Translations under genes and position numbers: made by a program
Shown: piece by piece, positions 1-7,984 of the stretch
Layout of the letters: the number at the start of each line of letters is the position of its first letter
How positions within the stretch are numbered: position 1 is the stretch's first letter
The notes under the pieces: generated by a model
Seen by the model: the letters and a program-made list of their open reading frames with translations, nothing else
Told to the model about the DNA's origin: nothing
Databases searched by the model: none
From: an uncultured Lachnospiraceae bacterium
GTDB lineage: Bacteria > Bacillota > Clostridia > Lachnospirales > Lachnospiraceae
NCBI GenBank assembly: GCA_910578085.1
Contig: CAJTPM010000001.1
Coordinates: 1-56,970 of the forward strand
Length of the DNA stretch: 56,970 bases
Direction of reading: 5' to 3'

Positions 1-230
1 AAGAATGAGCTGGTAGCCGGCAGGAATATTTTCCATAGGGCATGACCCTGGTTAGGAGCTGAGCCGGCACCCTGGTTATGGACAGGCGGAACGAAGGAAG
101 TTAGGACCCCAGTAGAGATGCAGGGTGATCCTGGTAGACACGGGAGGTACGCTGCCATAGAAGGATGGGTATACATAAGGCCATGTAGAGCGAAAACAAA
201 GACGTTCTACTTCGTGTACCCTTCACCCTC
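1..230 (+). ncRNA. Structured noncoding RNA candidate, 5' end possibly cut by the window edge
   Basis: No convincing protein is encoded here, but the + strand folds well. A long irregular hairpin has an outer 8-bp helix (167-174 with 214-221) and an inner 8-bp helix (185-192 with 203-210, one G-U pair) closing an A-rich loop. A short hairpin lies at 9-21. The stretch 60-150 is purine-rich with GGAAC/GAAGGAAG-type motifs of the kind seen in conserved clostridial RNAs. A weak hairpin at 300-319 follows. The raiA-motif RNA of Firmicutes is one possibility by size and style, but I cannot match its consensus from memory. The 65-codon frame at 118-315 has no ribosome binding site or family resemblance and is not called. 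Confidence 0.45.
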
Positions 231-350
231 TATTTTCGTACCAGATACAGAGAAATGTCCATCTCCTTGGCTCATTCATCTGAGATATGTAACTATAAAT
301 TCCTTGATTTTTTAAGGAAAATCACTTGACAATATAGGGAGGAACATACT

Positions 351-1193
351 ATGACATGGACAAGAAAAGAATGTAAAACCCGGGCAAAGGAAGCCCTGCA
401 TCGAAATTACTGGAAGATTGTACTGGTATCCTTTCTGGCGTTAATCATCTGCGGCGGTTCTCCCGGCACAGGCAACCGTGCCGTCGCTACCGCTTCCGGA
501 AGCAACGACATACAGATGGAAGAGGATTCCGGAAGTTATGAATCGGATACCGACGGATCGGACACGGAACTCACTGTTTCCACAGACAGCGAAGTGATCA
601 CACGGGAGTCCGTTCTGGTGCCTGAAAAAGTCCGGATGGTCAACATTACGGTCTTCATCCTGATCGCGATGTTCGCCATCGCTTTTCTCTATCTTCTGCA
701 GGCCCTTCTGGCCAACCCTTTCCGGGTGGGATTCGGCCGCTTTATGATAAAGAGTATCGATGACAAAGCGAACGTGCAGGAGATCGCTTACGGCTTTGAC
801 CATTCCTATAAAAATATCGTAAAGACCATGTTCCACTATGACCTGCGCGTCTTTCTATGGTCCTTACTGTTTATTATTCCCGGCTTTTACAAGGAATACC
901 AGTACCGCCTGGTTCCCTATATTCTGGCAGAGCAGCCGGATATGAACTATAAGGAAGCGCTGCAGAAAAGTGCAGTTCTGATGAACGGTCACAAATGGAA
1001 AGCCTTTGTGCTGGATTTATCCTTTATCCCGTGGCATATATTCGGTCTTATCACCTGCGGTATGGGAACAATATTTTATGTTACCCCTTACCACAGCTTG
1101 ACGCAGGCAGCGCTTTATCGTAAGCTGAGTGGGACGGATACTCCGAGACCGGAAGAGGCGGCATTACTGCTTTCCGACACTTTACAGGTCTGA
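351..1193 (+). CDS. DUF975 family membrane protein
   Basis: This 280-residue protein begins with the charged helix typical of DUF975 proteins (TRKECKTRAKEAL), followed by a first membrane segment near residues 22-36. A 60-residue polar, acidic loop rich in Ser, Asp and Glu follows, then hydrophobic segments near 95-122, 160-178 and 215-245. The Tyr/Arg-rich PYILAEQPDMNYKEAL stretch and a late PYHSLTQAALYRKL segment are family-like. The ATG at 351 has a strong AGGGAGGA site at 337-344. The role of the family is unknown; it sits in the membrane. A response regulator and sensor kinase follow 120 bp downstream on the same strand, so it may belong to their regulon. The acidic loop is longer than in the usual compact members. 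Confidence 0.8.
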   Translation: MTWTRKECKTRAKEALHRNYWKIVLVSFLALIICGGSPGTGNRAVATASGSNDIQMEEDSGSYESDTDGSDTELTVSTDSEVITRESVLVPEKVRMVNITVFILIAMFAIAFLYLLQALLANPFRVGFGRFMIKSIDDKANVQEIAYGFDHSYKNIVKTMFHYDLRVFLWSLLFIIPGFYKEYQYRLVPYILAEQPDMNYKEALQKSAVLMNGHKWKAFVLDLSFIPWHIFGLITCGMGTIFYVTPYHSLTQAALYRKLSGTDTPRPEEAALLLSDTLQV

Positions 1194-1313
1194 CGGACAG
1201 CAGGCTCGCCCACATACACCGCCGGTGTCAAACGGCAGCCGCATACTTCGCGGGCGGTCTTACGCTGATGGCTCTGCCGTGCAGACTCTTATCACAGAAA
1301 ATGGGGATATATT

Positions 1314-2015
1314 ATGGGATATCATATTTTAATAGCGGACGACGAAACCGAGATCAGAGAACTTCTGCGGCTTTATCTGGAAAAAGACGGCTATACCGTA
1401 TGGGAAGCAGCCGATGGTATGGAAGCTCTTGCTGTCCTGAAACAGGAAAAAATTGACCTTGCCATTCTGGATATCATGATGCCTTCTCCGGACGGCTGGC
1501 GCGTCCTGCAGAACATCCGCAAAAACAGCAATATTCCTGTAATCTTACTCTCCGCCAGATCCGGAGATTCGGATAAGATCCTGGGACTGGATCTGGGTGC
1601 AGACGACTACATCACAAAGCCCTTTGTCCCGTTAGAAGCCGTTGCAAGAGTGCATTCCAATCTCCGCCGCTTCTATGAACTGGGCGGCGGAAAAACAGGC
1701 GGCCGGAAAAGCGGCATGCTGGAGACAAAGACACTGCGCCTGGACTTGAAAAGCTGTCTGCTCTACTGTAACGAAGAAAAAATCGTACTGACTTCCGTGG
1801 AATTCCGGATCATGAAACTGTTTATGGAAAATCCGGGCAAAGTATTTACCAAACAGCAGCTCTTCGAACAGGGCTGGGAAGAATCCTACATGCTGTCCGA
1901 CAACAACGTGATGGTGTGTATCTCCAAACTGCGCGCCAAGCTGAACACAGGCGGCAGGGAATACATCCGCACGATACGCGGCCTCGGCTATCGTCTGGAA
2001 GATGAGGAAAACTGA
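1314..2015 (+). CDS. OmpR/PhoB-family response regulator
   Basis: This 233-residue regulator has an N-terminal receiver domain (about 1-120) with the acidic pocket Asp9-Asp10, the phospho-acceptor Asp53 in LDIMMP, Ser80 and Lys102 in the TKPF motif. A winged-helix DNA-binding domain (about 135-230) ends with the usual IRTIRGLGYRLE motif. It resembles VanR-type regulators. The stop is three bases before the ATG of the sensor kinase at 2019, so the two are cotranscribed. Targets are not visible; the upstream DUF975 gene is the obvious candidate. The name VanR is not assigned because no van genes are present. Confidence 0.92.
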   Translation: MGYHILIADDETEIRELLRLYLEKDGYTVWEAADGMEALAVLKQEKIDLAILDIMMPSPDGWRVLQNIRKNSNIPVILLSARSGDSDKILGLDLGADDYITKPFVPLEAVARVHSNLRRFYELGGGKTGGRKSGMLETKTLRLDLKSCLLYCNEEKIVLTSVEFRIMKLFMENPGKVFTKQQLFEQGWEESYMLSDNNVMVCISKLRAKLNTGGREYIRTIRGLGYRLEDEEN

Positions 2016-2018
2016 CTT

Positions 2019-3158
2019 ATGCAAAAAAGGAATCTGAAATGGTATTTCATCAAAAACTTTCTGGCTATCCTGTGCTTCATCTATATTGCACAGGGGCTGC
2101 TTGGTATTTTGTACCGCCAGCTGGTTCTTCCGTTTCTGACGGACCTTCTGGATATGCAGCAGATCACTGTTTCCGGCAGCGGCAGCTTTTTTCTTTTCTT
2201 TGTACAGCTTGCCCTTTTTTACCTGGCCTCTCTTCTGCCCGGCAGCGCCGGTGTCTACCTTCAGAGTCTGATTGCGGACCGGACGTCCGGCGGACTGCAG
2301 ATCGAGATATCCTCCCCCCTTTATCAGGGGTGGCAGGGACCGCTTCTCAATCTGGCATCCTTTATTTTTGTTCTGTTTTTGCTGGGATTAAGTCTTATTC
2401 CTTATCTGGCGGGGGCACTCTGGTATTACAGAATTGTGACAGAAAAACTCAATGAACTGCTGGAAGAAGAAAAAGAGCGCCAGCTTGACTTTGATCGAAA
2501 AAGAAGCCTTCTTCTGTCGGATATCGCCCACGATATCAAAACCCCCATCACCACGATCTGCGGTTACAGCAGGGCGCTGTCCGAGGGCGTCGCTCTGGCG
2601 GAAAAAAGAAAGCCTTATCTGGATGCCATCTACGAAAAGGCGCTGCGGATCGATGAATTGATCACGCTATTGTTTGAATATGTAAAACTGGACAGCGAGG
2701 GCTATGCCCTGCACAAAAAAGCCGGGGATCTGGCGGAACTTCTGCGGGAGACCGTAGCCGCTTTTTACACCGATTTTGAGGAAAAACGGATCGCCCTCAC
2801 CATAGACATCCCGGAGACGCCCGTCCCCTTTGAGATGGATTCCCTGCAGATGCGGCGCGCGGTCACTAATCTGCTCACCAACGCGCTGCGCTACGGAAAA
2901 GAAAGCGGAAATGTGCTCGTGCGTCTGAAAAACCATACGATCACCGTCGCTGATGACGGCCTGCCCATCGATCCCGATTTCGCGAAGCGCATCTTTGAGC
3001 CCTTCTCCAGAGAAGATCAGACGCGCGCCACAAAGGAAGGAAACGGCCTGGGACTCAGCATCAGCGCAAAGATCGTGCAGATGCATGGGGGGGTTTTGTC
3101 TTTAAACAGTGCTTTCGGAGAGGGGTATACGAAAGCGTTTCAGATAAAGATGCAGTGA
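2019..3158 (+). CDS. Sensor histidine kinase, VanS-like
   Basis: This 379-residue membrane kinase pairs with the regulator at 1314-2015. Hydrophobic segments near residues 12-32, 55-75 and 110-136 anchor it; the second is joined to the third by a loop of about 35 residues that may face outside. The phospho-acceptor is His171 in SDIAHDIKTPITTICGY. The ATP-binding domain shows an N box (NLLTNALRYG), a G1 box (VADDGLPI), an F box (FEPFSRED) and a G2 box (GNGLGLSI). Start 2019 is chosen because it follows the regulator's stop by three bases. The signal sensed is unknown. No gene follows for 170 bases. Confidence 0.9.
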   Translation: MQKRNLKWYFIKNFLAILCFIYIAQGLLGILYRQLVLPFLTDLLDMQQITVSGSGSFFLFFVQLALFYLASLLPGSAGVYLQSLIADRTSGGLQIEISSPLYQGWQGPLLNLASFIFVLFLLGLSLIPYLAGALWYYRIVTEKLNELLEEEKERQLDFDRKRSLLLSDIAHDIKTPITTICGYSRALSEGVALAEKRKPYLDAIYEKALRIDELITLLFEYVKLDSEGYALHKKAGDLAELLRETVAAFYTDFEEKRIALTIDIPETPVPFEMDSLQMRRAVTNLLTNALRYGKESGNVLVRLKNHTITVADDGLPIDPDFAKRIFEPFSREDQTRATKEGNGLGLSISAKIVQMHGGVLSLNSAFGEGYTKAFQIKMQ

Positions 3159-3331
3159 CTTAAAATTTTCATCAATACGGCAGCTTTTTTTGTCAGGTAA
3201 TTTATTCAGCAAGAACTGCTGTCTGGCTAAGCTATTGTCACTGTGCTGTCGTAATTCACTTTTTTCTTGCATATCTATGAAAAATGGAGTTTAATATTAG
3301 TGACATTACTTATAATAAGAAAGGACACATT

Positions 3332-4342
3332 ATGAACAAGACTACCATACCGGAAAACTATCAATCCACCTTAAATCTTCACGATACACAGGTAGCGATC
3401 AAACTTGTTAAAGACTGCTTTCAAAATCTTTTAACCGAAAGGCTTCACCTGCAGAGGGTGTCAGCCCCCCTGTTTGTCACGCCGGAATCCGGTCTGAACG
3501 ATAACTTAAACGGTGTAGAACGCCCCGTCGATTTCACAGTAAAAGAACAGAACGAGAGAAAAGCCGAGGTGGTGCAGTCTCTCGCCAAGTGGAAACGTTA
3601 TGCGCTGAAAAAATACGGCTTTCATTACGGGGAAGGTCTCTACACGGATATGAATGCTATCCGCCGGGATGAGTACACTGACAATATCCACTCCATCTTT
3701 GTGGACCAGTGGGACTGGGAGCGGATCATTGCACAGGATGAGCGCAACCTGGACACCCTGAAAACTGTGGTGCGAGACGTTTACCGCGTGCTCTGCAAGA
3801 CAGAAAAATATATGGCGATCCAGTACGACTACATCACCGAGATTCTGCCAAAGGATATTTTCTTTATTACGACCCAGGAGCTGGAGGATTTGTATCCCGA
3901 TGCCACGCCTAAGCAGCGTGAATACAATATCACAAAGGAAAAAGGCGCTGTCTGCCTGATGCAGATCGGCGATAAACTGGCCTCCGGGGAACGCCACGAC
4001 GGCAGAGCGCCGGACTATGACGACTGGGCATTAAATGCCGACATTATCGTTTACTACCCGGTTTTGGACATCGCCTTAGAGTTATCCTCCATGGGCATCC
4101 GGGTAGATGAGAATTCCCTGAAAGAGCAGTTGAAAAAGGCCGGCTGCGAGGACCGCGCCGAACTCCCCTTCCAGAAAGCCATTCTGGAAAAAGAACTTCC
4201 TTATACCATAGGCGGCGGTATCGGCCAGTCCAGGATCTCTATGTTTTTCCTGCGCAAAGCCCATATCGGGGAAGTGCAGAGTTCCATCTGGCCTGAGGAG
4301 ACGGTGAGGCTGATGGAAGAACGTGAGATAAAGCTTTTATAA
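3332..4342 (+). CDS. asnA: Aspartate--ammonia ligase (asparagine synthetase A)
   Basis: AsnA makes asparagine from aspartate and ammonia using ATP, in the cytosol. Starting at 3332 it is 336 residues, matching the usual 330-340; an upstream in-frame ATG at 3284 would add 16 residues lacking family similarity, and AAGAAAGGA at 3317-3325 supports the inner start. Conserved family blocks include VSAPLFV near the N terminus, VDQWDWE, and the C-terminal GGGIGQSRISMFFL and GEVQSSIWP, which belong to the class II tRNA-synthetase-like fold. It stands alone, with a strong hairpin just downstream. I saw no T-box leader in the 170 bases upstream. Confidence 0.95.
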   Translation: MNKTTIPENYQSTLNLHDTQVAIKLVKDCFQNLLTERLHLQRVSAPLFVTPESGLNDNLNGVERPVDFTVKEQNERKAEVVQSLAKWKRYALKKYGFHYGEGLYTDMNAIRRDEYTDNIHSIFVDQWDWERIIAQDERNLDTLKTVVRDVYRVLCKTEKYMAIQYDYITEILPKDIFFITTQELEDLYPDATPKQREYNITKEKGAVCLMQIGDKLASGERHDGRAPDYDDWALNADIIVYYPVLDIALELSSMGIRVDENSLKEQLKKAGCEDRAELPFQKAILEKELPYTIGGGIGQSRISMFFLRKAHIGEVQSSIWPEETVRLMEEREIKLL

Positions 4343-4373
4343 CATATTAAATATTATTGTAATCTCCCAGCGC

Positions 4374-4410
4374 ACACGGGCAGTGGAATAACCTTCTCCA
4401 CTGCCCGTGT
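4374..4410 (+). terminator. Strong stem-loop after asnA
   Basis: A perfect 14-bp stem (4374-4387 with 4397-4410) closes a 9-nt loop 31 bases after the asnA stop. There is no T-run immediately after it, so Rho-independent termination is likely but not certain. A second hairpin (4416-4424 with 4436-4444), which is followed by five T residues, lies within the decayed ATPase sequence and could add to termination. Confidence 0.55.
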
Positions 4411-4588
4411 ATTGGAAAACCGGGCTTTTCGATTCCCCGGTTTTTATAAACCAGACCGCAGTCAAGCAGCCATTACAGTGCCAGTTCAAACTCTTTTGCT
4501 CTGGCCCCTCCCGCAACATACCATAAATAAACTTCCTGTTTTCTTTAGCCAGCTGCATCGGAATGGAATCCCAAACCATCTGAATACG
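4411..4588 (-). pseudogene. Fragment of a DUF4143-type AAA ATPase
   Basis: On the minus strand one frame reads VWDSIPMQLAKENRKFIYG and LREG, a hallmark of AAA ATPases with a C-terminal DUF4143 domain. The reading then shifts frame to GARAKEFELAL, meets a TAA where glutamine is expected, and continues WLLDCGLVYKNRGIEKPGF, again matching the family. So a frameshift and a nonsense change have destroyed it, and only about 60 of the usual 400 or so codons remain. The order of the blocks matches the intact family, which makes the identification firm although the piece is short. Confidence 0.7.
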
Positions 4589-4631
4589 CGGCACTCTAAT
4601 AATCATTGCTGTCAAGAAGAGCAACCACTAA

Positions 4632-4739
4632 CAGGGAATCAGCGGCAACCTGAACCAGATAGCAAAGCGAATGAATGCCACAGGAAACGTTTTTAAAGCC
4701 GATGTAGAGGAAGTGAAAAAGCTGATGAAACAGGTGTGA
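4632..4739 (+). pseudogene. C-terminal fragment of a MobC-type mobilization protein
   Basis: The frame from 4632 reads GISGNLNQIAKRMNATGNVF followed by KADVEEVKKLMKQV and a stop at 4737-4739. The pattern NLNQIAKR-N-TGN, then an acidic helix, is the C terminus of plasmid and conjugative-element MobC relaxosome proteins. A TAA stop lies in frame just upstream and no start is available, so this is a leftover of a mobile element that once occupied the asnA-ABC transporter gap. No relaxase follows. Confidence 0.65.
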
Positions 4740-4890
4740 GATACACAATTAGCCATGCTGAAAAAACAGCCCTCCTTGAAACAGTAAATTGTTTCTAAAT
4801 TCCTGCCGAAACTAAAACAGCAACAGCCCAATTTCTCCCGCAAACAGGGCAACGTATCTATTCCGTTTTTTCATAATATTTCATCGCATT

Positions 4891-7128
4891 TTACATCATT
4901 GTATCATCCCGCAAAACCTCAGCTAAGTCGATTTTACGTATATTACGCCAACCAAGATAATACGCAAATGCCACACTCCCCCAGATAGCCAGCATAAAAA
5001 TCATAATCGGAATGAGCGGCGCTTCGGCAAGAAATGTCCCCACTTCAACATAGCTTAGCTTCAGCATATACCCCACTGTAATAACCGCAAACGGAAGGGT
5101 GATTAAAATCGGACGCCCTGCAATGGTAAGCGCCTCCACGCAGAACATTTTTTTGATTTCACCCTGTGTCATTCCAACAGACATATACCTTGCAAATTCC
5201 CTTTTTCTCTGACGGACAAAGCCAAGCGTATTGGAAAACACATTTCCAATGCCAATCACCGCAAGCAGGACACAGAAACCACCAAAGATTGTCATCATTC
5301 CCTGTATCTGTTTATCGTTCGCTTCCGCTTCCTGAATACGGTTCTCACTTTCTGTCTTATAGTTTCCCGCAATAAGGCTGTCTACCTGCCCCTGTAAAGC
5401 ATCCAATTCCCCTGCTGTCACATTTTCCCTGCCAAGCATACAGATATAGGCATCCTCCTCGCTGCCTCCAATCTGCCCCTTGATCTCTTTCCACAAAGAT
5501 ACGGGAATAAAATGCACCAGTTCATAATAATCAAGCGTCGCGTACTCCTCTCTTAAAACAGGCACTTTCTCCGTATAGGACAAAACCGGGATCTCCACGG
5601 AAACATCTGTTAAGTTTCCGTTGTCATTCTCTTCCTTGCCGGATTGTCTTAAAATACTTACTGCATTTTCCCCTTTCACATAGGGCATATATCGTGGATG
5701 CCTGAAATCCGGATTTGTAACATCACGTATCTGATTCCATATAACTGCCCCATTAAGCTGCGGTGCGATGCCAATCTGTTCACAGTACGCTAAAAAACTC
5801 GCATCATCCAGTATGACAATGGGAACATTTACAAGCCATCCCCCATCCGTCTTCCTCACATAACTATCCCCGGCTACAGCAAAACCGCCGAAGGACTTCA
5901 TTTCTTCGCTTATTTCATCCTCTGCAATGATTCTTTTTGCCATTGCTTTCTGATATACAATGACACTTCTTATTCCGGAAATCTCCTGCAATTTTTGTGC
6001 CTCACCAAAAGAATCCACATCCGTATCCTTTACTGTAACCATAATGTCCCAAACACTCTGATAACGTTCAAAATAAGTTTCCCTTGTACTGATTCCTGAA
6101 AGTGCAAAAAAGGACTGCATAATAGTAAAGGCAAGAAAAGAGAATATCAGACTGAGCGATGCTGTCCGTAAGGCTCTTTTCTGTGCTTTCAATGCTCCAC
6201 CTGCCAATTCTCCTTCCAATCCAAAAAGGCAGGTAAGCAGCGGAGATTTTTTCTTACGCTTTAACTGTAATTCATCTGTATTTTTAATGGCTTCCAGCGG
6301 CGTCAGCCTGCTTAATTTTCTGGCCGGCATCCATGCGGAAATCCATATGGTCGCCACCGTCAAAAGAAGTGCCGCCACTAAGACTAACGGATGATAGCCA
6401 AAGACTGATTCATGCCTGCCCGGCACATCACTCCCCAGCAAATCATTCGCCATATGTATCAGTCCCATACTGATTAGAATGCCGAGCAGATTCCCAATTA
6501 AGATCGGCAGAATACATAATGCAGCCGCTTCCTGCAAAAGACATGAGCGTATCTGTTTGGGCGTGGCTCCAATGCTGGAAAAAATACCAAACTGATGGAT
6601 TCTGGCATTCATAGACACTGCAAAAGAATTATGTATTACTATAATCAATGAAAAAGAGGCAACTCCGACTATCAGAATAAACATCGGAAAAACCAGTCTC
6701 GGCGCAGTGTCCTGCGAATCACGTATCATATACATCGCCAGAAGTTCATAGTTATAAATAACCTTTTCTGCTGAAACTCCCAAAGTTTCAGCAATCCGTA
6801 ACGTATTGTCAAGGACAGACCCCATGCTGTCAAAATAAATATCTATCACGGTTTCCGGAATCTGCGCTCCCTTTTCATTTACAACTACATCTTTTACATG
6901 AGCAAAATTCTTTATAGATTCAATATCTTCCTGGGTAAATTCCCCGACAATTCTGCTCTGCCAGCCGCCTTCTTCCAGTTCAATTCTTTCAATTTCGTAC
7001 TTCCATGCGTTATAAAATGACCCTAGGAGCAGTGATAACAGCAGAGCTGATATAAATGCCGCTATCATAACAGACATGCCAGATGAACGGTTATTTTTAA
7101 TATAGCCTGATGAATAATCTTTCCACAT
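4891..7128 (-). CDS. ABC transporter permease, FtsX/MacB-like
   Basis: This 745-residue membrane protein is the permease partner of the ATPase at 7135-7815, six bases upstream. It has an N-terminal membrane helix (about 18-40), a large extracellular part, a block of three helices near 145-265 with the FtsX pattern (SIGATPKQI), another helix near 320, a second large extracellular region (about 345-610), and a final three-helix FtsX block (about 615-740, with GMTQGEIKKMF). Two FtsX blocks around large outside domains are typical of Bce/Vex-type systems that handle antimicrobial peptides or other envelope-active molecules. A dedicated two-component system sits upstream. The substrate is inferred, not shown. 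Confidence 0.88.
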   Translation of the reverse strand: MWKDYSSGYIKNNRSSGMSVMIAAFISALLLSLLLGSFYNAWKYEIERIELEEGGWQSRIVGEFTQEDIESIKNFAHVKDVVVNEKGAQIPETVIDIYFDSMGSVLDNTLRIAETLGVSAEKVIYNYELLAMYMIRDSQDTAPRLVFPMFILIVGVASFSLIIVIHNSFAVSMNARIHQFGIFSSIGATPKQIRSCLLQEAAALCILPILIGNLLGILISMGLIHMANDLLGSDVPGRHESVFGYHPLVLVAALLLTVATIWISAWMPARKLSRLTPLEAIKNTDELQLKRKKKSPLLTCLFGLEGELAGGALKAQKRALRTASLSLIFSFLAFTIMQSFFALSGISTRETYFERYQSVWDIMVTVKDTDVDSFGEAQKLQEISGIRSVIVYQKAMAKRIIAEDEISEEMKSFGGFAVAGDSYVRKTDGGWLVNVPIVILDDASFLAYCEQIGIAPQLNGAVIWNQIRDVTNPDFRHPRYMPYVKGENAVSILRQSGKEENDNGNLTDVSVEIPVLSYTEKVPVLREEYATLDYYELVHFIPVSLWKEIKGQIGGSEEDAYICMLGRENVTAGELDALQGQVDSLIAGNYKTESENRIQEAEANDKQIQGMMTIFGGFCVLLAVIGIGNVFSNTLGFVRQRKREFARYMSVGMTQGEIKKMFCVEALTIAGRPILITLPFAVITVGYMLKLSYVEVGTFLAEAPLIPIMIFMLAIWGSVAFAYYLGWRNIRKIDLAEVLRDDTMM

Positions 7129-7134
7129 AGCTCA

Positions 7135-7815
7135 TTACCTCCGCTTCTCATCGCTTATAATATGCCCGTCCTCTATGGTTATGATACGGTCTGCTTCTAA
7201 AGCCACCTTCTCATCATGGGTAATCAGCACAATCGTCTGTTCCAGATTACGATTCGATAATTTCAGCATATCAATAATTTCTTTGGAATTTTTCTGATCC
7301 AGATTTCCAGTCAGCTCATCCGCCAAAAGCAGAGCCGGGCGGTAAATCAATGAACGCGCTATGGCAACCCTTTGCTGCTGCCCGCCTGATAACTGGTTTG
7401 GCAGAGCTTCAAGCCGTTCATCAATTCCAAGCGAACGGACGATCTTTTCAAAATACTCTTTATTTGGTTTCTTCTTATCAAGGGCAAGCGGCATAAGAAT
7501 ATTTTTTTGCACGGTAAGTGTCGGAATCAGATTATAGAACTGATACACCAAACCCACTTTTCTTCTGCGGAAAATCGCTGCCTGTGTCTGATTCAGTTTT
7601 GACAAATCCGTTCCGTCTATTGTAACTTTTCCGCTTGTAGGTTTATCCACGCTTCCCAGAATATGTAACAATGTGGATTTACCCGAACCGGACGCTCCGA
7701 TAACCGCCACAAATTCTCCCTTGCCTACCGTCAGATCAATTCCATCCAGTGCAGTCACCTGATTATTGCCGGAGCCATACATTTTGCAGACTCCCTCGCA
7801 TGTTAAGATATTCAT
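7135..7815 (-). CDS. ABC transporter ATP-binding protein, LolD/MacB type
   Basis: This 226-residue ATPase drives the permease encoded just downstream. Visible motifs are Walker A at residues 40-48 (GASGSGKST), a Q-loop (VYQFYNLIP), the signature LSGGQQQRVAIARSL, Walker B (LLLADE) and the switch His in ITHD. In place of the usual DEPTGNLD the sequence reads DELTGNLD, so the conserved proline is a leucine; the catalytic Glu is kept. A good AAAGGAGGA-type site lies upstream of the ATG. It is transcribed from its own promoter at 7917-7922, which carries the same operator as the regulator gene. Confidence 0.93.
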   Translation of the reverse strand: MNILTCEGVCKMYGSGNNQVTALDGIDLTVGKGEFVAVIGASGSGKSTLLHILGSVDKPTSGKVTIDGTDLSKLNQTQAAIFRRRKVGLVYQFYNLIPTLTVQKNILMPLALDKKKPNKEYFEKIVRSLGIDERLEALPNQLSGGQQQRVAIARSLIYRPALLLADELTGNLDQKNSKEIIDMLKLSNRNLEQTIVLITHDEKVALEADRIITIEDGHIISDEKRR

Positions 7816-7873
7816 TTTTGTTTCCTCCTTTGGATGTTTTGAATTTCTACACTTGCAGCAAAGCTGCCCGTCA

Positions 7874-7913
7874 GCTTGTAAACTTTGTTCCTGCAGGCAA
7901 ACTGTTTACAAGC
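7874..7913 (-). promoter_or_regulatory. 5'-leader stem-loop of the ABC transporter mRNA
   Basis: A perfect 10-bp inverted repeat (7874-7883 and 7904-7913) with a 20-nt loop begins about where transcription from the -10 at 7917-7922 should start. It would place a stable hairpin at the very 5' end of the ATPase-permease mRNA. It may protect the mRNA or influence translation; a protein operator is the alternative reading. Confidence 0.45.
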
Positions 7914-7916
7914 TAT

Positions 7917-7948
7917 ATTGTACCAAATGAAAGTTACAACTTAGTAAC
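7917..7948 (-). promoter_or_regulatory. Promoter and regulator-binding dyad of the ABC transporter genes
   Basis: Reading the minus strand, a -10 element TACAAT (7917-7922) is preceded, ten bases upstream, by the 16-bp dyad GTTACTAAGTTGTAAC (7933-7948; GTTAC and GTAAC arms). The same arrangement, with the same ten-base spacing, occurs before the response-regulator gene at 9899-9930. The dyad covers the -35 region, as expected for an activating OmpR-family regulator. Confidence 0.65.
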
Positions 7949-7984
7949 TGCAACAGAATTGATATTAAATTTATTGCTTTGATT

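Noticed and set aside
118..315. 65-codon gene at the left edge
   Set aside because: It lies over the strong RNA hairpin at 167-221, with no ribosome site and no family pattern.
326..331. TTGACA as a -35 box for the DUF975 gene
   Set aside because: It is only 25 bases before the ATG, so any -10 would fall on the start codon.
3159..3331. T-box leader before asnA
   Set aside because: I found no T-box bulge motif or antiterminator-terminator pair in the 170 bases.
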